A stretch of DNA of 64,000 nt from an uncultured Paracoccaceae bacterium. Its GTDB lineage: Bacteria; Pseudomonadota; Alphaproteobacteria; Rhodobacterales; Rhodobacteraceae. Positions 44,539 to 53,985 of this stretch are shown here, one piece after another; position 1 is the first letter of the stretch, and each line of letters starts with the position of its first letter. Made by a program: the position numbers and the translations under genes. The notes under the pieces were generated by a model, which saw nothing but the letters and a program-made list of their open reading frames with translations, ran no database searches and was not told the origin of the DNA. The stretch is from positions 186,001 to 250,000 of the forward strand of contig CANMAI010000003.1 of assembly GCA_947495795.1 (NCBI GenBank), in the 5' to 3' direction.

Positions 44539-46947
44539 ATGACTGAGCAGAGCCAAATCACCCATCCTGTCCTGCCTCTCAGGGATATCGTGGTGTTCCC
44601 GCACATGATTGTGCCTCTCTTTGTGGGCCGCGATAAGTCTGTTCGCGCTCTTGAAGAGGTGATGCGCGATGACAAGCAGATCCTTCTTTCAAGCCAGAAG
44701 GATGCAAGCGAGGAAGAGCCGACTTCGGGCAGCATCTTTGAAGTTGGCGTGCTTGCCAATGTGCTGCAGTTGCTCAAACTGCCCGATGGAACGGTAAAAG
44801 TGCTGGTGGAGGGCCGTCAGCGTGTTCGCATCACCGAATTTCTGGAAAATGATCTGTATTTTGAGGCAAAGGCCGAACTGATTGAGGAGACACCGGGCGA
44901 GGCCGAGACTGTTGAGGCGCTGACGCGTTCCATCGGCGATGAGTTCGAGCGCTATGCCAAACTCAATAAAAACGTTCCGGAAGAGGCGATTGCCGCCGTT
45001 TCTGAAACTGAAGGCGCTGCAAAACTTGCCGATACCGTTGCAGGTCATCTCGGTGTGCGGTTGGAGGAGAAACAAACTCTGCTCGAAACCTTCGACGTGG
45101 GTGATCGCCTTGAGAAAATTTATGGCTTGATGCAGGGCGAGATGTCTGTGCTGAAGGTGGAGAAAAAGATCAAATCCCGCGTTAAAACCCAAATGGAGCG
45201 GACGCAGCGCGAATACTACCTTAACGAACAGATGAAGGCCATTCAGCGCGAGTTGGGCGATGGCGAAGGCGGCACGGATGATGCCACAGAATATGAAGAG
45301 AAAATCGCGGCAACCAAACTTTCCAAGGAAGCGCATGAAAAGGCTGAGGCAGAGCTGAAAAAGCTCCGCAACATGAGCCCGATGTCAGCGGAAGCCACGG
45401 TTGTGCGCAACTATCTCGATTGGATGCTTTCCATCCCGTGGGGCAAGCGCTCCCGCGTTAAGAAAGACCTCAACCACGCCCAAAATATCCTCGACAATGA
45501 TCATTTCGGGCTGGAGAAGGTCAAGGAGCGGATCGTAGAGTATCTTGCCGTCCAGCAGCGCTCCTCCAAACTGCGCGGGCCAATTCTTTGCCTCGTCGGT
45601 CCTCCGGGTGTTGGTAAAACCAGCCTTGGAAAATCCGTTGCAAGGGCCACCAATCGCGAGTTCATCCGTATCTCGCTCGGCGGTGTACGCGACGAGTCCG
45701 AGATCCGTGGGCACCGTCGCACCTATATCGGCTCCATGCCTGGCAAGATCATTCAATCAATGAAAAAGGCCAAGACGATCAACCCGCTGATCCTCCTGGA
45801 TGAAATTGACAAGATGGGCCAGGATTTCCGGGGTGATCCGGCGTCTGCGATGCTGGAGGTTCTCGATCCCGAGCAGAACAGCACCTTCGCTGATCACTAC
45901 CTTGAGGTGGAATACGACCTTTCCAACGTCATGTTCCTGACAACGGCTAACAGCTACAATATGCCAAGGCCGCTGTTGGATCGGATGGAGATCATCAGCC
46001 TATCGGGTTACACAGAGGACGAAAAGGCTGAGATTGCCAAACAACATCTACTCGCCAAACAGCTCAAGGGTCACGGTCTGAAAGAGGGTGAGTTCGAACT
46101 GGAAGATGGGGCTCTCACCGATATCATTCGCTATTACACACGCGAGGCAGGTGTTAGAAACCTTGAGCGCGAACTCGCCAAACTCGCCCGAAAGGCCGTT
46201 ACGCAGATTGTGAAGGGCGATGCCGAGAAAGTGGTCGTGACATCCGAGAACCTCGAAGAGTTTCTCGGCGTGAAACGCTTCAAATACGGGCTTGCGGAAG
46301 AGGAAGATGTGGTTGGCGTAACCACTGGTCTTGCCTGGACGGAAGTCGGCGGTGATCTTCTCTCTATCGAAGCACTGAAGTTGCCGGGCAAGGGTCGGAT
46401 GAAAACGACCGGTAAGTTGGGCGATGTGATGAAGGAATCCATCGAAGCGGCTTCTTCCTATGTTCGTTCCATCTCTCCCGATGTCGGCTTGAAGCCGCCA
46501 ATGTTCGAGACAGTGGATATCCATGTCCATGTGCCGGAAGGGGCAACACCCAAGGATGGCCCTTCGGCCGGCATCGCGATGGTAACAAGCATCGTTTCGG
46601 TTCTCACCGGCATCCCTGTGAAGCGCGATGTGGCGATGACGGGCGAGGTGACGCTACGCGGCAACGTTTTGCCGATCGGAGGATTGAAGGAAAAGCTGCT
46701 CGCAGCGCTGCGAGGCGGCATTACCACGGTGCTGATCCCGAAAGACAATGTGAAGGATCTTCGGGATATCCCTGACAATGTGAAAGATGGTTTGAAGCTA
46801 ATCCCTGTCAGTGAAGCCAGAGAGGTTCTGGAACTTGCACTGACACGGAAACCTGAGGGTATCGAATGGGATGAAGCTGCTGAAGCAGCCGCCGCAGCCG
46901 CTGCAAAAGCCGCTTCCGGTGGGGCAGGAGTGCAAGCCGCACACTGA
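44539..46947 (+). CDS. lon: ATP-dependent Lon protease
   Basis: Hexameric AAA+ serine protease removing misfolded and regulatory proteins. The start at 44539 follows AAGGAAG and gives 802 residues, the LonA norm. In order: the N-terminal substrate-binding domain at about 1-200 (starting HPVLPLRDIVVFPHMIVPLF), a coiled linker, the AAA+ module with Walker A GPPGVGKTSLGKS near 354, Walker B PLILLDEIDKMG, and the C-terminal protease domain with the catalytic serine in PKDGPSAGIAM near 675 and lysine in GGLKEKLLAALRGG near 717. Preceded by a heat-shock-like promoter and followed by a strong terminator. Confidence 0.98.
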   Translation: MTEQSQITHPVLPLRDIVVFPHMIVPLFVGRDKSVRALEEVMRDDKQILLSSQKDASEEEPTSGSIFEVGVLANVLQLLKLPDGTVKVLVEGRQRVRITEFLENDLYFEAKAELIEETPGEAETVEALTRSIGDEFERYAKLNKNVPEEAIAAVSETEGAAKLADTVAGHLGVRLEEKQTLLETFDVGDRLEKIYGLMQGEMSVLKVEKKIKSRVKTQMERTQREYYLNEQMKAIQRELGDGEGGTDDATEYEEKIAATKLSKEAHEKAEAELKKLRNMSPMSAEATVVRNYLDWMLSIPWGKRSRVKKDLNHAQNILDNDHFGLEKVKERIVEYLAVQQRSSKLRGPILCLVGPPGVGKTSLGKSVARATNREFIRISLGGVRDESEIRGHRRTYIGSMPGKIIQSMKKAKTINPLILLDEIDKMGQDFRGDPASAMLEVLDPEQNSTFADHYLEVEYDLSNVMFLTTANSYNMPRPLLDRMEIISLSGYTEDEKAEIAKQHLLAKQLKGHGLKEGEFELEDGALTDIIRYYTREAGVRNLERELAKLARKAVTQIVKGDAEKVVVTSENLEEFLGVKRFKYGLAEEEDVVGVTTGLAWTEVGGDLLSIEALKLPGKGRMKTTGKLGDVMKESIEAASSYVRSISPDVGLKPPMFETVDIHVHVPEGATPKDGPSAGIAMVTSIVSVLTGIPVKRDVAMTGEVTLRGNVLPIGGLKEKLLAALRGGITTVLIPKDNVKDLRDIPDNVKDGLKLIPVSEAREVLELALTRKPEGIEWDEAAEAAAAAAAKAASGGAGVQAAH

Positions 46948-46981
46948 GCTGATCTGATCGAACCAATTTCAACTGAAAAAG

Positions 46982-47011
46982 ACGCCCGCTTCGAGCCGAA
47001 GCGGGCGTTTC
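46982..47011. terminator. Bidirectional terminator of lon
   Basis: ACGCCCGCTTCG and CGAAGCGGGCGT make a perfect 12-bp stem with a 3-base loop. TTTCT follows on the plus strand (lon), and five U follow on the minus strand (the small membrane protein gene). Confidence 0.85.
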
Positions 47012-47031
47012 TAATTGTTAGGTGGGTCAGG

Positions 47032-47217
47032 TCAGATGCGGGCGGTACCACCTTTGGGACCGGCTATGAACCAAGCGATAAGCCCGATTACCGGCAACAG
47101 CAGAATAATTAGCGTCCAGACCAACTTAGCGGCTGTAGAGGCGCCACTCGTCAAAACCTTGTAGATTGCGTAGATGTCCGCGATCAGGATCACGAGACCG
47201 ACAATACCATATTCCAT
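47032..47217 (-). CDS. PLDc_N (phospholipase D nuclease N-terminal) small membrane protein
   Basis: A 61-residue protein with two membrane helices (about 4-22 and 32-53), the second ending WFIAGPKGGTARI, the exact pattern of the small PLDc_N family (PF13396) that resembles the N-terminus of cardiolipin synthases. It is a membrane peptide of unknown role. It is convergent with lon and shares its bidirectional terminator. Confidence 0.82.
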   Translation of the reverse strand: MEYGIVGLVILIADIYAIYKVLTSGASTAAKLVWTLIILLLPVIGLIAWFIAGPKGGTARI

Positions 47218-47341
47218 AGCTCACTCCTTGTTGGCGTTCATAGCCAAGCAACTGTTCTTCGGAAAAAAGGTTCCAAGATTTTTTTGAAACTTTCAGAGCA
47301 TGGAGTGCGTTAGCCAGCCACAACTAACGAGGAGATGAAAA

Positions 47342-47590
47342 ATGCGTGCTGGAATTATTGCTGGAATCGCGGCGGTGGTGGCACTTGGTGCCTTCGGATT
47401 TTACATGATCGATGTTGAGCAGACGCAAGAGGCCCGGATGCCTGACGTAGATATCAGTGTTGAAAGCGGTCAACTGCCGGAGTTTGACACCGAAGTCGGT
47501 GATATCGATGTCGGAACTGAAGAGATTACCATAACGGTACCAACAATCGATGTTGAAAGCCCGGAAGAAGAGCGCGCCGAGAGCAATTGA
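47342..47590 (+). CDS. Small membrane-anchored acidic protein
   Basis: 82 residues: one N-terminal membrane helix (AGIIAGIAAVVALGAFGFYMI, about 3-23) and then an acidic domain with repeated short strand patterns (DVDISVESGQ, VGDIDVGTEEITITVPTIDVES). GGAG lies seven bases upstream of the ATG. I do not recognise a family. It is followed by a clear terminator, which supports expression as its own transcript; divergent from the PLDc_N peptide gene. Confidence 0.78.
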   Translation: MRAGIIAGIAAVVALGAFGFYMIDVEQTQEARMPDVDISVESGQLPEFDTEVGDIDVGTEEITITVPTIDVESPEEERAESN

Positions 47591-47642
47591 CCTTTCGCGG
47601 CTTAGAAACTTTAGGCAGCTGAGATGCCTATAATTTGACAGG

Positions 47643-47680
47643 AAAGAAGGCCACCCCGTATCGGAGGTGGCCTTCTTTGT
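47643..47680 (+). terminator. Rho-independent terminator after the small acidic protein gene
   Basis: A perfect 13-bp stem (AAAGAAGGCCACC / GGTGGCCTTCTTT) with a 10-base loop, ending in TTTGTT. It begins about 50 bases after the stop codon. Confidence 0.85.
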
Positions 47681-47879
47681 TACGCAAAGGCCGACCAGTT
47701 GGAGATCTTGTTAATAAACACTGGCCCAAGCTAGACCACTGGGTCGCAGCTTAAAGCGTTAGCGTGCGGCGGCCGCCCTGCAGACGAAAGGGTAAGGCGC
47801 GACCCTGCTTAAAAAAATCAGGATCGCTCGATTATGCCTCTTGAAGCTCAGGGTCGACCGGAGATATACAACGCTTCAC

Positions 47880-47955
<76 letters not shown>

Positions 47956-47978
47956 TATTTTCTTTGAATACTGATTGG

Positions 47979-49493
47979 TCAGGATGCGGGCAAATCCTGA
48001 AACACGAAGTCAGTGTCTCCTCGCAGTAATCCGAGAATGGCTTCAGCACAGTGGCTAGCGTTCTCTTCTGGATCGAAATCGGGTACGATTTTCGCATAGT
48101 TCTTTTCCACCACGCCTTTGTGCATGGAAGAAACGAGATAGCCTAGTGCTGTTTTCAACTGATCGCGTGAGAAGGATGTGCTCATCACGTCTTTGTAGCT
48201 CAATCCATTGCGGTAGGACACGACGCCGGGAAGAGAACTGTACCAGGGTTTGCCGAATGCGAGCACAGTCTTGTCGGAACTGATTGCCTCCCAGCCGACT
48301 GTCCCGGTGACAGTTGCCACAAATTCCGAGGCTTCCAGAAGAGCATGGGTGTTCGCATAAGAGGGAAGGAAAACAACTTTTGAAATGCGCCGCAGACGAT
48401 GGAAGAAAAGCGGCCCGCGCATATAGCCTCCCTGTTTCGGATTCTCTTTGACATATATCTTCACATCGCTTGGCAGCATTGCAGCGAGTGCCTCAACGGC
48501 GAGAGCCTGATCGCGGAAAACGCCGCCGAGGCTGGCCGTTGTCATTTCCGGCTGCAATTGTAGGGGGAAGTAGACAAAGCGCTGGCTCAGGTCGATTTCC
48601 GTTTCCTCGAAGCCAGTCAAACTTTCAAAATAGGCCAACTCATCTTCATGGAAAAAGCGTGCAAACGGATCTCGCCATTTCGGCAGCTTACGATAGATTT
48701 TTTGCATTCTGTGAAGTATGCGTAAAACGTAAACAAGATTGAGCGCGCGTAAAGGGCGTTTTGTTGCAAGAAAGAGAATGAAATTCAGGACAGCCTTCGC
48801 AGAAAGTCTTCCCGGCTCGCCTCGTTCCTGACCAATCCCATGCATGTAAAACAGGCTGGGCTGCAGTTCTTCGCTGAATTTATCAGAAGATGCATCTTTT
48901 CTCCTCTCCGCAAGGCTTCCGCTGGCCGAAGGCGTGGGCATGGACATGAAGCGATTTGGAAAGAGAGCTTGCGTGACAATCACCGTTCGCAGGCCAAGTA
49001 ACACCGCCACATCGTGCACCACGGTGTCATAGCCAAGATGCGGAATATCAAAAAACAGCACATGAGTGATGCCCTCCGCCTTCATGCGATCTGCAAGCGC
49101 ATCGGCTAGGATGTTGTAATAATGCGCGTAATCATGCGGTGAAGAAATGGCATGTGACTTATAGGCATACGGTTCCGAACGCCGGATGAGATGCTCTGAG
49201 AAACGATCCAAGCGTTCGTGATATCCTGGCGCAAGGGAAACAACCATGTTTTCTGCCCGGAAAGCGTCGGCGTCCATCAGGTGGCCGGAGCGTCCTCGTC
49301 GGGCACTCATCGTGCTGAGCGAGGTGGCCTTAAGATCGCCGCTGTCATTGCCTATGTGAAGGCGCACGTCGACGTCTCCGTCGGCGAGCGTGACGAGGCG
49401 CTCGATAATGCTGTTCCGCAGATCACCAGCGGCAATGCAAAGAAGCCTAATTGTCACGCGCTGATCACCATCGGTTGGGAGAGTTTTGGGCAC
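47979..49493 (-). CDS. Capsule-type polysaccharide biosynthesis protein (KpsC/KpsS-like)
   Basis: About 504 residues from a GTG at 49493; no ATG fits before the homologous region and a weak ribosome site leaves the start open. The C-terminal half resembles the Capsule_synth family, in which a Kdo-transferase fold acts in capsule lipid-linker synthesis: FVYFPLQLQPE near 310, KIYVKENPKQ near 347, and FVATVTGTVGWEAISSDKTVLAFGKPWYSSLPGV near 390-420. The N-terminal half is unassigned. It is an orphan, with no other capsule genes around, lying between a tRNA-Val and two tRNA-Asp genes; acquisition by transfer at a tRNA locus is possible but no att repeat is visible. Confidence 0.75.
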   Translation of the reverse strand: MPKTLPTDGDQRVTIRLLCIAAGDLRNSIIERLVTLADGDVDVRLHIGNDSGDLKATSLSTMSARRGRSGHLMDADAFRAENMVVSLAPGYHERLDRFSEHLIRRSEPYAYKSHAISSPHDYAHYYNILADALADRMKAEGITHVLFFDIPHLGYDTVVHDVAVLLGLRTVIVTQALFPNRFMSMPTPSASGSLAERRKDASSDKFSEELQPSLFYMHGIGQERGEPGRLSAKAVLNFILFLATKRPLRALNLVYVLRILHRMQKIYRKLPKWRDPFARFFHEDELAYFESLTGFEETEIDLSQRFVYFPLQLQPEMTTASLGGVFRDQALAVEALAAMLPSDVKIYVKENPKQGGYMRGPLFFHRLRRISKVVFLPSYANTHALLEASEFVATVTGTVGWEAISSDKTVLAFGKPWYSSLPGVVSYRNGLSYKDVMSTSFSRDQLKTALGYLVSSMHKGVVEKNYAKIVPDFDPEENASHCAEAILGLLRGDTDFVFQDLPAS

Positions 49494-49798
49494 AAAGAGA
49501 AGGCCATCCTTGCCGAACTACAGTCAAGAATAGTCTTTCGCACTTGTTTTCATGTGCATCAAGGCAAATGGCAAACTGTTGATGAGGGTCTGCATGGCCT
49601 CCTGATATTTGGGCTGCCTCGTAAGCGATCGTCCGATAAGCCACGCCGGCGCACTGTTTCGCCTGCTGTGAAGACGGTCGGAAAGGCAAATTGAAGATGC
49701 GGGCGGTATGGGCGCTTTTTGCTTCGCTCCAGGCCGAATCCCGCTTGACGCCCATCCGCACCGTCCCTAGAAACGGTCCACGCGAAAGCGCAGCAGCT
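49494..49798. other. Gap between the capsule-type gene and the tRNA-Asp genes
   Basis: About 300 bases containing the promoter side of the capsule-type gene (minus strand) and of the tRNA-Asp transcript (plus strand). Open frames here look like shadows, and I see no strong hairpin, repeat or second tRNA. Confidence 0.4.
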
Positions 49799-49875
49799 GC
49801 GGTTGTAGCTCAGTTGGTTAGAGTGCCGGCCTGTCACGCCGGAGGTCGCGGGTTCGAGCCCCGTCAACCGCGCCA
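49799..49875 (+). tRNA. tRNA-Asp (anticodon GUC), copy 1
   Basis: Cloverleaf with acceptor GCGGTTG / CAACCGC, anticodon stem CCGGC/GCCGG around loop CTGTCAC (anticodon GTC at 49833-49835), T arm GGTTCGAGCC, discriminator G and encoded CCA. GUC anticodons are substrates of the tgt product encoded at 42011. Confidence 0.97.
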
Positions 49876-49920
49876 CTGCTGCTGGGCCCCTCGGGCCGTA
49901 AGGCGCTTGCCGTGATCTCC

Positions 49921-49997
49921 GCGGTTGTAGCTCAGTTGGTTAGAGTGCCGGCCTGTCACGCCGGAGGTCGCGGGTTCGAGCCCCGTCAACCGCGCCA
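49921..49997 (+). tRNA. tRNA-Asp (anticodon GUC), copy 2
   Basis: Identical over its 77 bases to copy 1, 45 bases after it, with anticodon GTC at 49955-49957 and encoded CCA. The pair is a recent or homogenised tandem duplication and is likely co-transcribed. Confidence 0.97.
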
Positions 49998-50147
49998 TTT
50001 TCAGTGGATAAACTCCCCTTCAAGTGGTGCCGTGCTTGCGGGTATTGAGCCCGCTGCGCACGGCTTCAACGCTTCCCATCTCAGTTACTTTTTTCGGCGG
50101 TGGGTTTTGGCAGCGCTGGCCTGTATAGAGGCTGCGAGAGAGAACGA

Positions 50148-50567
50148 ATGGATAGCATTATGAATGACGATGAATTGCAGATTGCGGATCTGACCGCCGA
50201 TTTCAGTGACGTTGCTTCGACCTTTGGAGACAGGATTGCGGTGGCGCGGGATTCCATTGGTATGACTCAACAACAATTGGCTCGCAGGCTCGGGATTAAA
50301 CTCCAGACTCTTCGCAACTGGGAGGAGGATCGTTCCGAGCCGCGCGCCAATAAGCTGCAGATGCTTGCAGGAATGCTGAACGTTTCCATCATCTGGCTGA
50401 TGAGCGGGGCTGGTGAGGGGCCCGCTACGGGTTTGGCAGAAGACGTGGATGGAGAAAGCGATCTTGATGTTCTTCTGGCAGAAATGCGCGAAATTCGTTT
50501 GGCGCAAACGACGCTGAGTGCCCGCTTCGGCAAGCTTGAAAAACGTATGCGGGCGCTCCGGCAATGA
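50148..50567 (+). CDS. XRE-family helix-turn-helix regulator
   Basis: 139 residues from the ATG at 50148. The HTH_3 domain occupies about residues 28-85 (RIAVARDSIGMTQQQLARRLGIKLQTLRNWEEDRSEP), followed by a C-terminal coiled-coil-like helix rich in leucine and arginine (about 105-139). The stop overlaps the sdhE start by four bases, so translation is probably coupled. Its target is unknown; co-expression with the succinate-dehydrogenase flavinylation factor suggests a metabolic role, though the coupling may simply be operon economy. Confidence 0.88.
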   Translation: MDSIMNDDELQIADLTADFSDVASTFGDRIAVARDSIGMTQQQLARRLGIKLQTLRNWEEDRSEPRANKLQMLAGMLNVSIIWLMSGAGEGPATGLAEDVDGESDLDVLLAEMREIRLAQTTLSARFGKLEKRMRALRQ

Positions 50568-50836
50568 GTGGCCTTGCTGAGGAAACACGTGAACATCGAC
50601 TGAAGCGGCTGCGCTTGCGTAGCTGGCGGAGAGGTATCAAGGAAATGGATCTGATCCTCGGGCGCTTTGCCGACGCGGAACTTGAGGGCCTTTCTGCAGA
50701 CGATTTGGATAGATATGAGGCTTTAATCGCTGAGGATGATCAGACACTTTACACATGGGTCAGTCTGCGGGCAGAAGCGCCTTCCACTCACGATCGCGCC
50801 CTCACCTTCATTCGGGAATTCCATAATTTGCGATGA
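50564..50836 (+). CDS. sdhE: FAD assembly factor SdhE
   Basis: A 90-residue protein needed for covalent attachment of FAD to the SdhA subunit of succinate dehydrogenase. The RGxxE motif (RRGIKEMDLILGRFAD, near residues 22-37) is the family signature, and the LSADDLDRYEALIAEDDQTLYTW segment is characteristic. Coupled to the XRE gene by a four-base overlap. Confidence 0.94.
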   Translation: MSGLAEETREHRLKRLRLRSWRRGIKEMDLILGRFADAELEGLSADDLDRYEALIAEDDQTLYTWVSLRAEAPSTHDRALTFIREFHNLR

Positions 50837-50918
50837 AACTGGAATAATTTTGCGATTTTAACGTCTTGTTTCTATTTCAGCGGCAGAACTCTCTCAAATT
50901 GTTACGCGGAGAGACAAC

Positions 50919-51428
50919 ATGAACAGGCCAATTGAGCACGCTGAGATGCTTGGATCCGGTGATGCGCGCGATTTTTTGGGCGGGTATCTTGAAACCCTTG
51001 CGATGGTGGAGCGGCTGCACCGCTTGTTGCTGGACGTAATCAAGGATGAGTTCGAGCGGCTGGGAATGCTGGATATCAATGCGGTGCAGGCGCTCCTGCT
51101 CTTCAATGTGAGTGATAATGAAGTGACTGCAGGAGAGCTTAAATCTCGCGGTTACTATCAGGGCTCAAACGTTTCCTACAATCTCAAGAAACTGGTTGAG
51201 GCGGGCTATATGCATCACCAGAAGTGCAACATCGATCGCCGCGCAGTGCGTGTTCGCCTTACCGAAAAGGGCCGGGAGGTCTGCAGGATCGTCTCCGAGC
51301 TTTTTGCTCGCCATGCCACGGGAATAGATGAGCGAAATGTTCTTGGCGAGACCAAGCTTCCGATGATCAACGATGCTCTGCGACGCCTGGAGCGGTATTG
51401 GACAGATCAGATCCGCTACATCTACTGA
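50919..51428 (+). CDS. ldtR: LdtR-like MarR family transcriptional regulator
   Basis: 169 residues. MarR winged helix at about 55-130 (LDINAVQALLLFNVSDNEVTAGELKSRGYYQGSNVSYNLKKLVEAGYMHHQKCNIDRRAVRV), of the LdtR group described in Liberibacter and other alphaproteobacteria, where it regulates an L,D-transpeptidase gene. No such gene is adjacent here. The ATG follows GGAGAGAC. Symbol by family resemblance. Confidence 0.87.
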   Translation: MNRPIEHAEMLGSGDARDFLGGYLETLAMVERLHRLLLDVIKDEFERLGMLDINAVQALLLFNVSDNEVTAGELKSRGYYQGSNVSYNLKKLVEAGYMHHQKCNIDRRAVRVRLTEKGREVCRIVSELFARHATGIDERNVLGETKLPMINDALRRLERYWTDQIRYIY

Positions 51429-51457
51429 AGCGTTCCGATATCAACCCGAGATTATCT

Positions 51458-51488
51458 ATCGCCAAAAGCGCATGAGCACTTTGGCGAT
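51458..51488. repeat. Inverted repeat after the ldtR-like gene (related to dispersed element)
   Basis: ATCGCCAAA (51458-51466) and TTTGGCGAT (51480-51488) form a 9-bp perfect stem, 30 bases beyond the stop. The TTTGGCGATT core is shared with the repeats at 25024 and 37153; beyond the core the resemblance fades. Confidence 0.45.
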
Positions 51489-51616
51489 TGAAATTCACGG
51501 CGAACCGCTATGAGCTACGTGGCAACTGAGATGAAGAGGTGCTCTCCTCATAACACTTTGTAGTGTGGAACCAATGATTTCAGGGCTGCGGAGGGTACAG
51601 GAAATCAATCGATTTC

Positions 51617-52438
51617 TCAAACATCGTTACCGCTCTGAAGTCCTCTCTTGAAGAGATGCTGCAGGGTTGACATGCGCGGAATTAACGCTGGAACCATATC
51701 TCTGTAATCTGGATAGACCGAAGGCCGTGTGCGTTGCATGCGTTCATCTATGATGGTCACGCCGGAGACATAGCGAAGCAATCCTGTGACAAGGACCAGC
51801 GAAAGCGGAGCCCAGAGCACCCCGAGCTGTACTGCTAGCGCACTCAATCCGCCCCATACAAAGATTTCACCGAGATAGTTCGGATGACGTACATACGCTC
51901 TCAGGCCACTTGTAAGCAAAGTGCCATGCCCGTTCTCGGCCCTGTGCCGGTCCAGCTCAAGATCCGCGCGCGTTTGCAGTGCGATACCCGCCAATACAAA
52001 GAGAGAGGCAACTGCAGAAAACGCTGTCATGGCCACAGGATCATCTTTCATTACAGCTACAAGCAACGGCAAGGCTATAAGCCCCTGCAAGACAGATTGC
52101 AGGATGAAGACGATGAACAGGCTCTTCCACGGCCAACCGGGTGACCAGGCCTCCCTCATTTCTGCGTAGCGCGCGTCTTCCTCGCCCTCAATGATCCGGC
52201 GGAAGCCGAGATGGAGGCCAAGTCGAAGAGCCCATATTACCGTGAGAGACATCAGCAAGACGGCTACCCCGGTAAAGGGAACATCGTGGCGCAAACCCGC
52301 CACCAGCACCATCGCGCCTACACCAGGACCCCACCAGAAATCCACCACACTCGCGTCGCGGCGAAGAAGCGACACGGGCCAGAGAATGAGAAACCCCAGA
52401 AGGCTTATCAGCCAGATTGAGAAGATATCGATAGCCAT
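51617..52438 (-). CDS. DUF1295 (steroid 5-alpha-reductase-like) integral membrane protein
   Basis: About 273 residues from the ATG at 52438; the open frame extends 32 residues further upstream without homology. Seven or so membrane helices are visible, and the C-terminal region shows the DUF1295 signature: GLRAYVRHPNYLGEIFVWGGLSAL, then DERMQRTRPSVYPDYRDMVPALIPR, the nucleotide/catalytic part of the NnrU/steroid-reductase superfamily. Substrate unknown. Convergent with the ldtR-like gene. Confidence 0.86.
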   Translation of the reverse strand: MAIDIFSIWLISLLGFLILWPVSLLRRDASVVDFWWGPGVGAMVLVAGLRHDVPFTGVAVLLMSLTVIWALRLGLHLGFRRIIEGEEDARYAEMREAWSPGWPWKSLFIVFILQSVLQGLIALPLLVAVMKDDPVAMTAFSAVASLFVLAGIALQTRADLELDRHRAENGHGTLLTSGLRAYVRHPNYLGEIFVWGGLSALAVQLGVLWAPLSLVLVTGLLRYVSGVTIIDERMQRTRPSVYPDYRDMVPALIPRMSTLQHLFKRGLQSGNDV

Positions 52439-52695
52439 GTAATCGTCCTGCTCTTTCCCTCTTCTACGCAGGTCGGCCTGTTCTGGATTGGCTGATGGCT
52501 TTAAAAACCGCCATATTCTCGCCATGCCATTCATTATGCTAATTATATCGCATCAGTGTGTGCTCTACAGATGCAGGATTTCATGTTAGCTTTTTTAAAA
52601 CTAATAATGCTGTAGCGTCTGCGATTCGTAGACGTTGTGGCAGAGGAAGCGCGGTAAGCCGGGCAAAGCGAGCAGAAAGGATCTCTATCAGATCC

Positions 52696-53877
52696 ATGGG
52701 CAACCAATCGTCCATATCCGAGATCAGAGGTTTTGACTCCTTTGAACTCAAACTCGGTGACGAGTTGCGCGGCGAACGTGCGACGCTCGGCAAATCTCTT
52801 CTCGATGTGCAGCGCGATTTGCGGATCAAAGCCGCCTATATCGCAGCGATTGAAAACTGCGATCCCGAGGTTTTCCCGAACAAGGGGTTCATCGCGGGAT
52901 ATGTGCGATCTTACGCGCGCTACCTCAATCTCGATCCGGAAGAAGTATTCAGCCGGTTCACGGCGGAGAGCGGATTTGATGGCGTGAACGCGGGCCTTTC
53001 TCCGCGCAAAAAGCCGAGCGGGCAAATCGCGTTCAGTGGTCCGGTACGTGTCGACAGGCAGGATCCGCTGTTCAGCCCCGTTATGTCCAGCGCTGCACAA
53101 GGGAACAGCTTTTTCAACGATCTTTCACTCTCCGCTCTTGGTTCTCTCGCTGTGCTGATTGCTTTGATCGGTGGCCTGATTTACGGCGGTATCGCCGTCC
53201 TGAATGATATCCAACGCGTCGATATCGAACCTGTGGCTCAGCGCCCTGAAACGCTTGCAGACGTTACTGAGATAGTCGCGCCGGGCTATGGAACAGAGGA
53301 AATTTTGGCTGCTTCAGCAGCGCCTGCTGCCTCTAGAGACACCGATCTCACGCGGCTCTATGAACCCCGCGAACTCGATATCCCGGTTCTGGAGCCCCGC
53401 GACGGGCCGATTGTGGAAATCAATCCAGATCAGGCACAACCAGCCGTTGCCCGCGGGCGCCCGCTCGATGGTCTTGCCGCAGGCGCGGAGCTGCTGCGCA
53501 CAGCGAGTGCAACCACTTCCGAGACACCGCAGGTGCGTGCCGAGCCCGTGGCTCCGGTTATTACGGTGATAGCTCAACGCCCTGCTTGGGTGCGTGTATC
53601 GCAGGCGGACGGCACCGTGCTTCTGGAGAAAATCCTCGATACCGGAGAGATCTACACCCTGCCATCGGATGCCATTGGCCCATTGCTTCGCGCGGGCAAT
53701 GCGGGCTCTGTCTATGTGGCAATCAATCAGAACCTCTTTGGCCCAGTCGGCAACAGCACGAGTGTCGCAAAGAACGTCTCTCTTGTTCCTGATGATGTTA
53801 CCACAGCGTTTGCGGAAATCACCGAAATACCGGAGGTGATGCAGGCCAGTCTGGAGGCCGCTGCGAAGTCGGAATAA
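52696..53877 (+). CDS. RodZ-like helix-turn-helix membrane protein (DUF4115)
   Basis: Bitopic protein of about 393 residues linking a cytoplasmic HTH to the periplasm; relatives set cell shape with MreB. The start at 52696 is chosen over an upstream start because homology begins here. An HTH_25 domain at about 20-85 (LGDELRGERATLGKSLLDVQRDLRIKAAYIAAIE, NKGFIAGYVRSYARYLNLDPEEV) is followed by a linker, one membrane helix at about 145-170 (LSALGSLAVLIALIGGLIYGGIAVL), and a periplasmic part with a DUF4115 domain at about 280-355 (AQRPAWVRVSQADGTVLLEKILDTGEIYTLP). ispG follows 108 bases on. Confidence 0.9.
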   Translation: MGNQSSISEIRGFDSFELKLGDELRGERATLGKSLLDVQRDLRIKAAYIAAIENCDPEVFPNKGFIAGYVRSYARYLNLDPEEVFSRFTAESGFDGVNAGLSPRKKPSGQIAFSGPVRVDRQDPLFSPVMSSAAQGNSFFNDLSLSALGSLAVLIALIGGLIYGGIAVLNDIQRVDIEPVAQRPETLADVTEIVAPGYGTEEILAASAAPAASRDTDLTRLYEPRELDIPVLEPRDGPIVEINPDQAQPAVARGRPLDGLAAGAELLRTASATTSETPQVRAEPVAPVITVIAQRPAWVRVSQADGTVLLEKILDTGEIYTLPSDAIGPLLRAGNAGSVYVAINQNLFGPVGNSTSVAKNVSLVPDDVTTAFAEITEIPEVMQASLEAAAKSE

Positions 53878-53985
53878 TCTGCGCCTCTATCTCGAGATGG
53901 CGGAGCGTCACGTGGTGACAAGCCCTCGGCGGGGCGGTATCAAAGTGCCAACGCTGCGCATCATTAAATCCTGAAGAGGTCGGCA

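Noticed and set aside
49799-49997. Tandem tRNA-Asp copies as an att site of an integrated element
   Set aside because: Both copies are complete tRNA genes only 45 bases apart, with no integrase and no cargo between them; tandem tRNA duplication is the simpler explanation.
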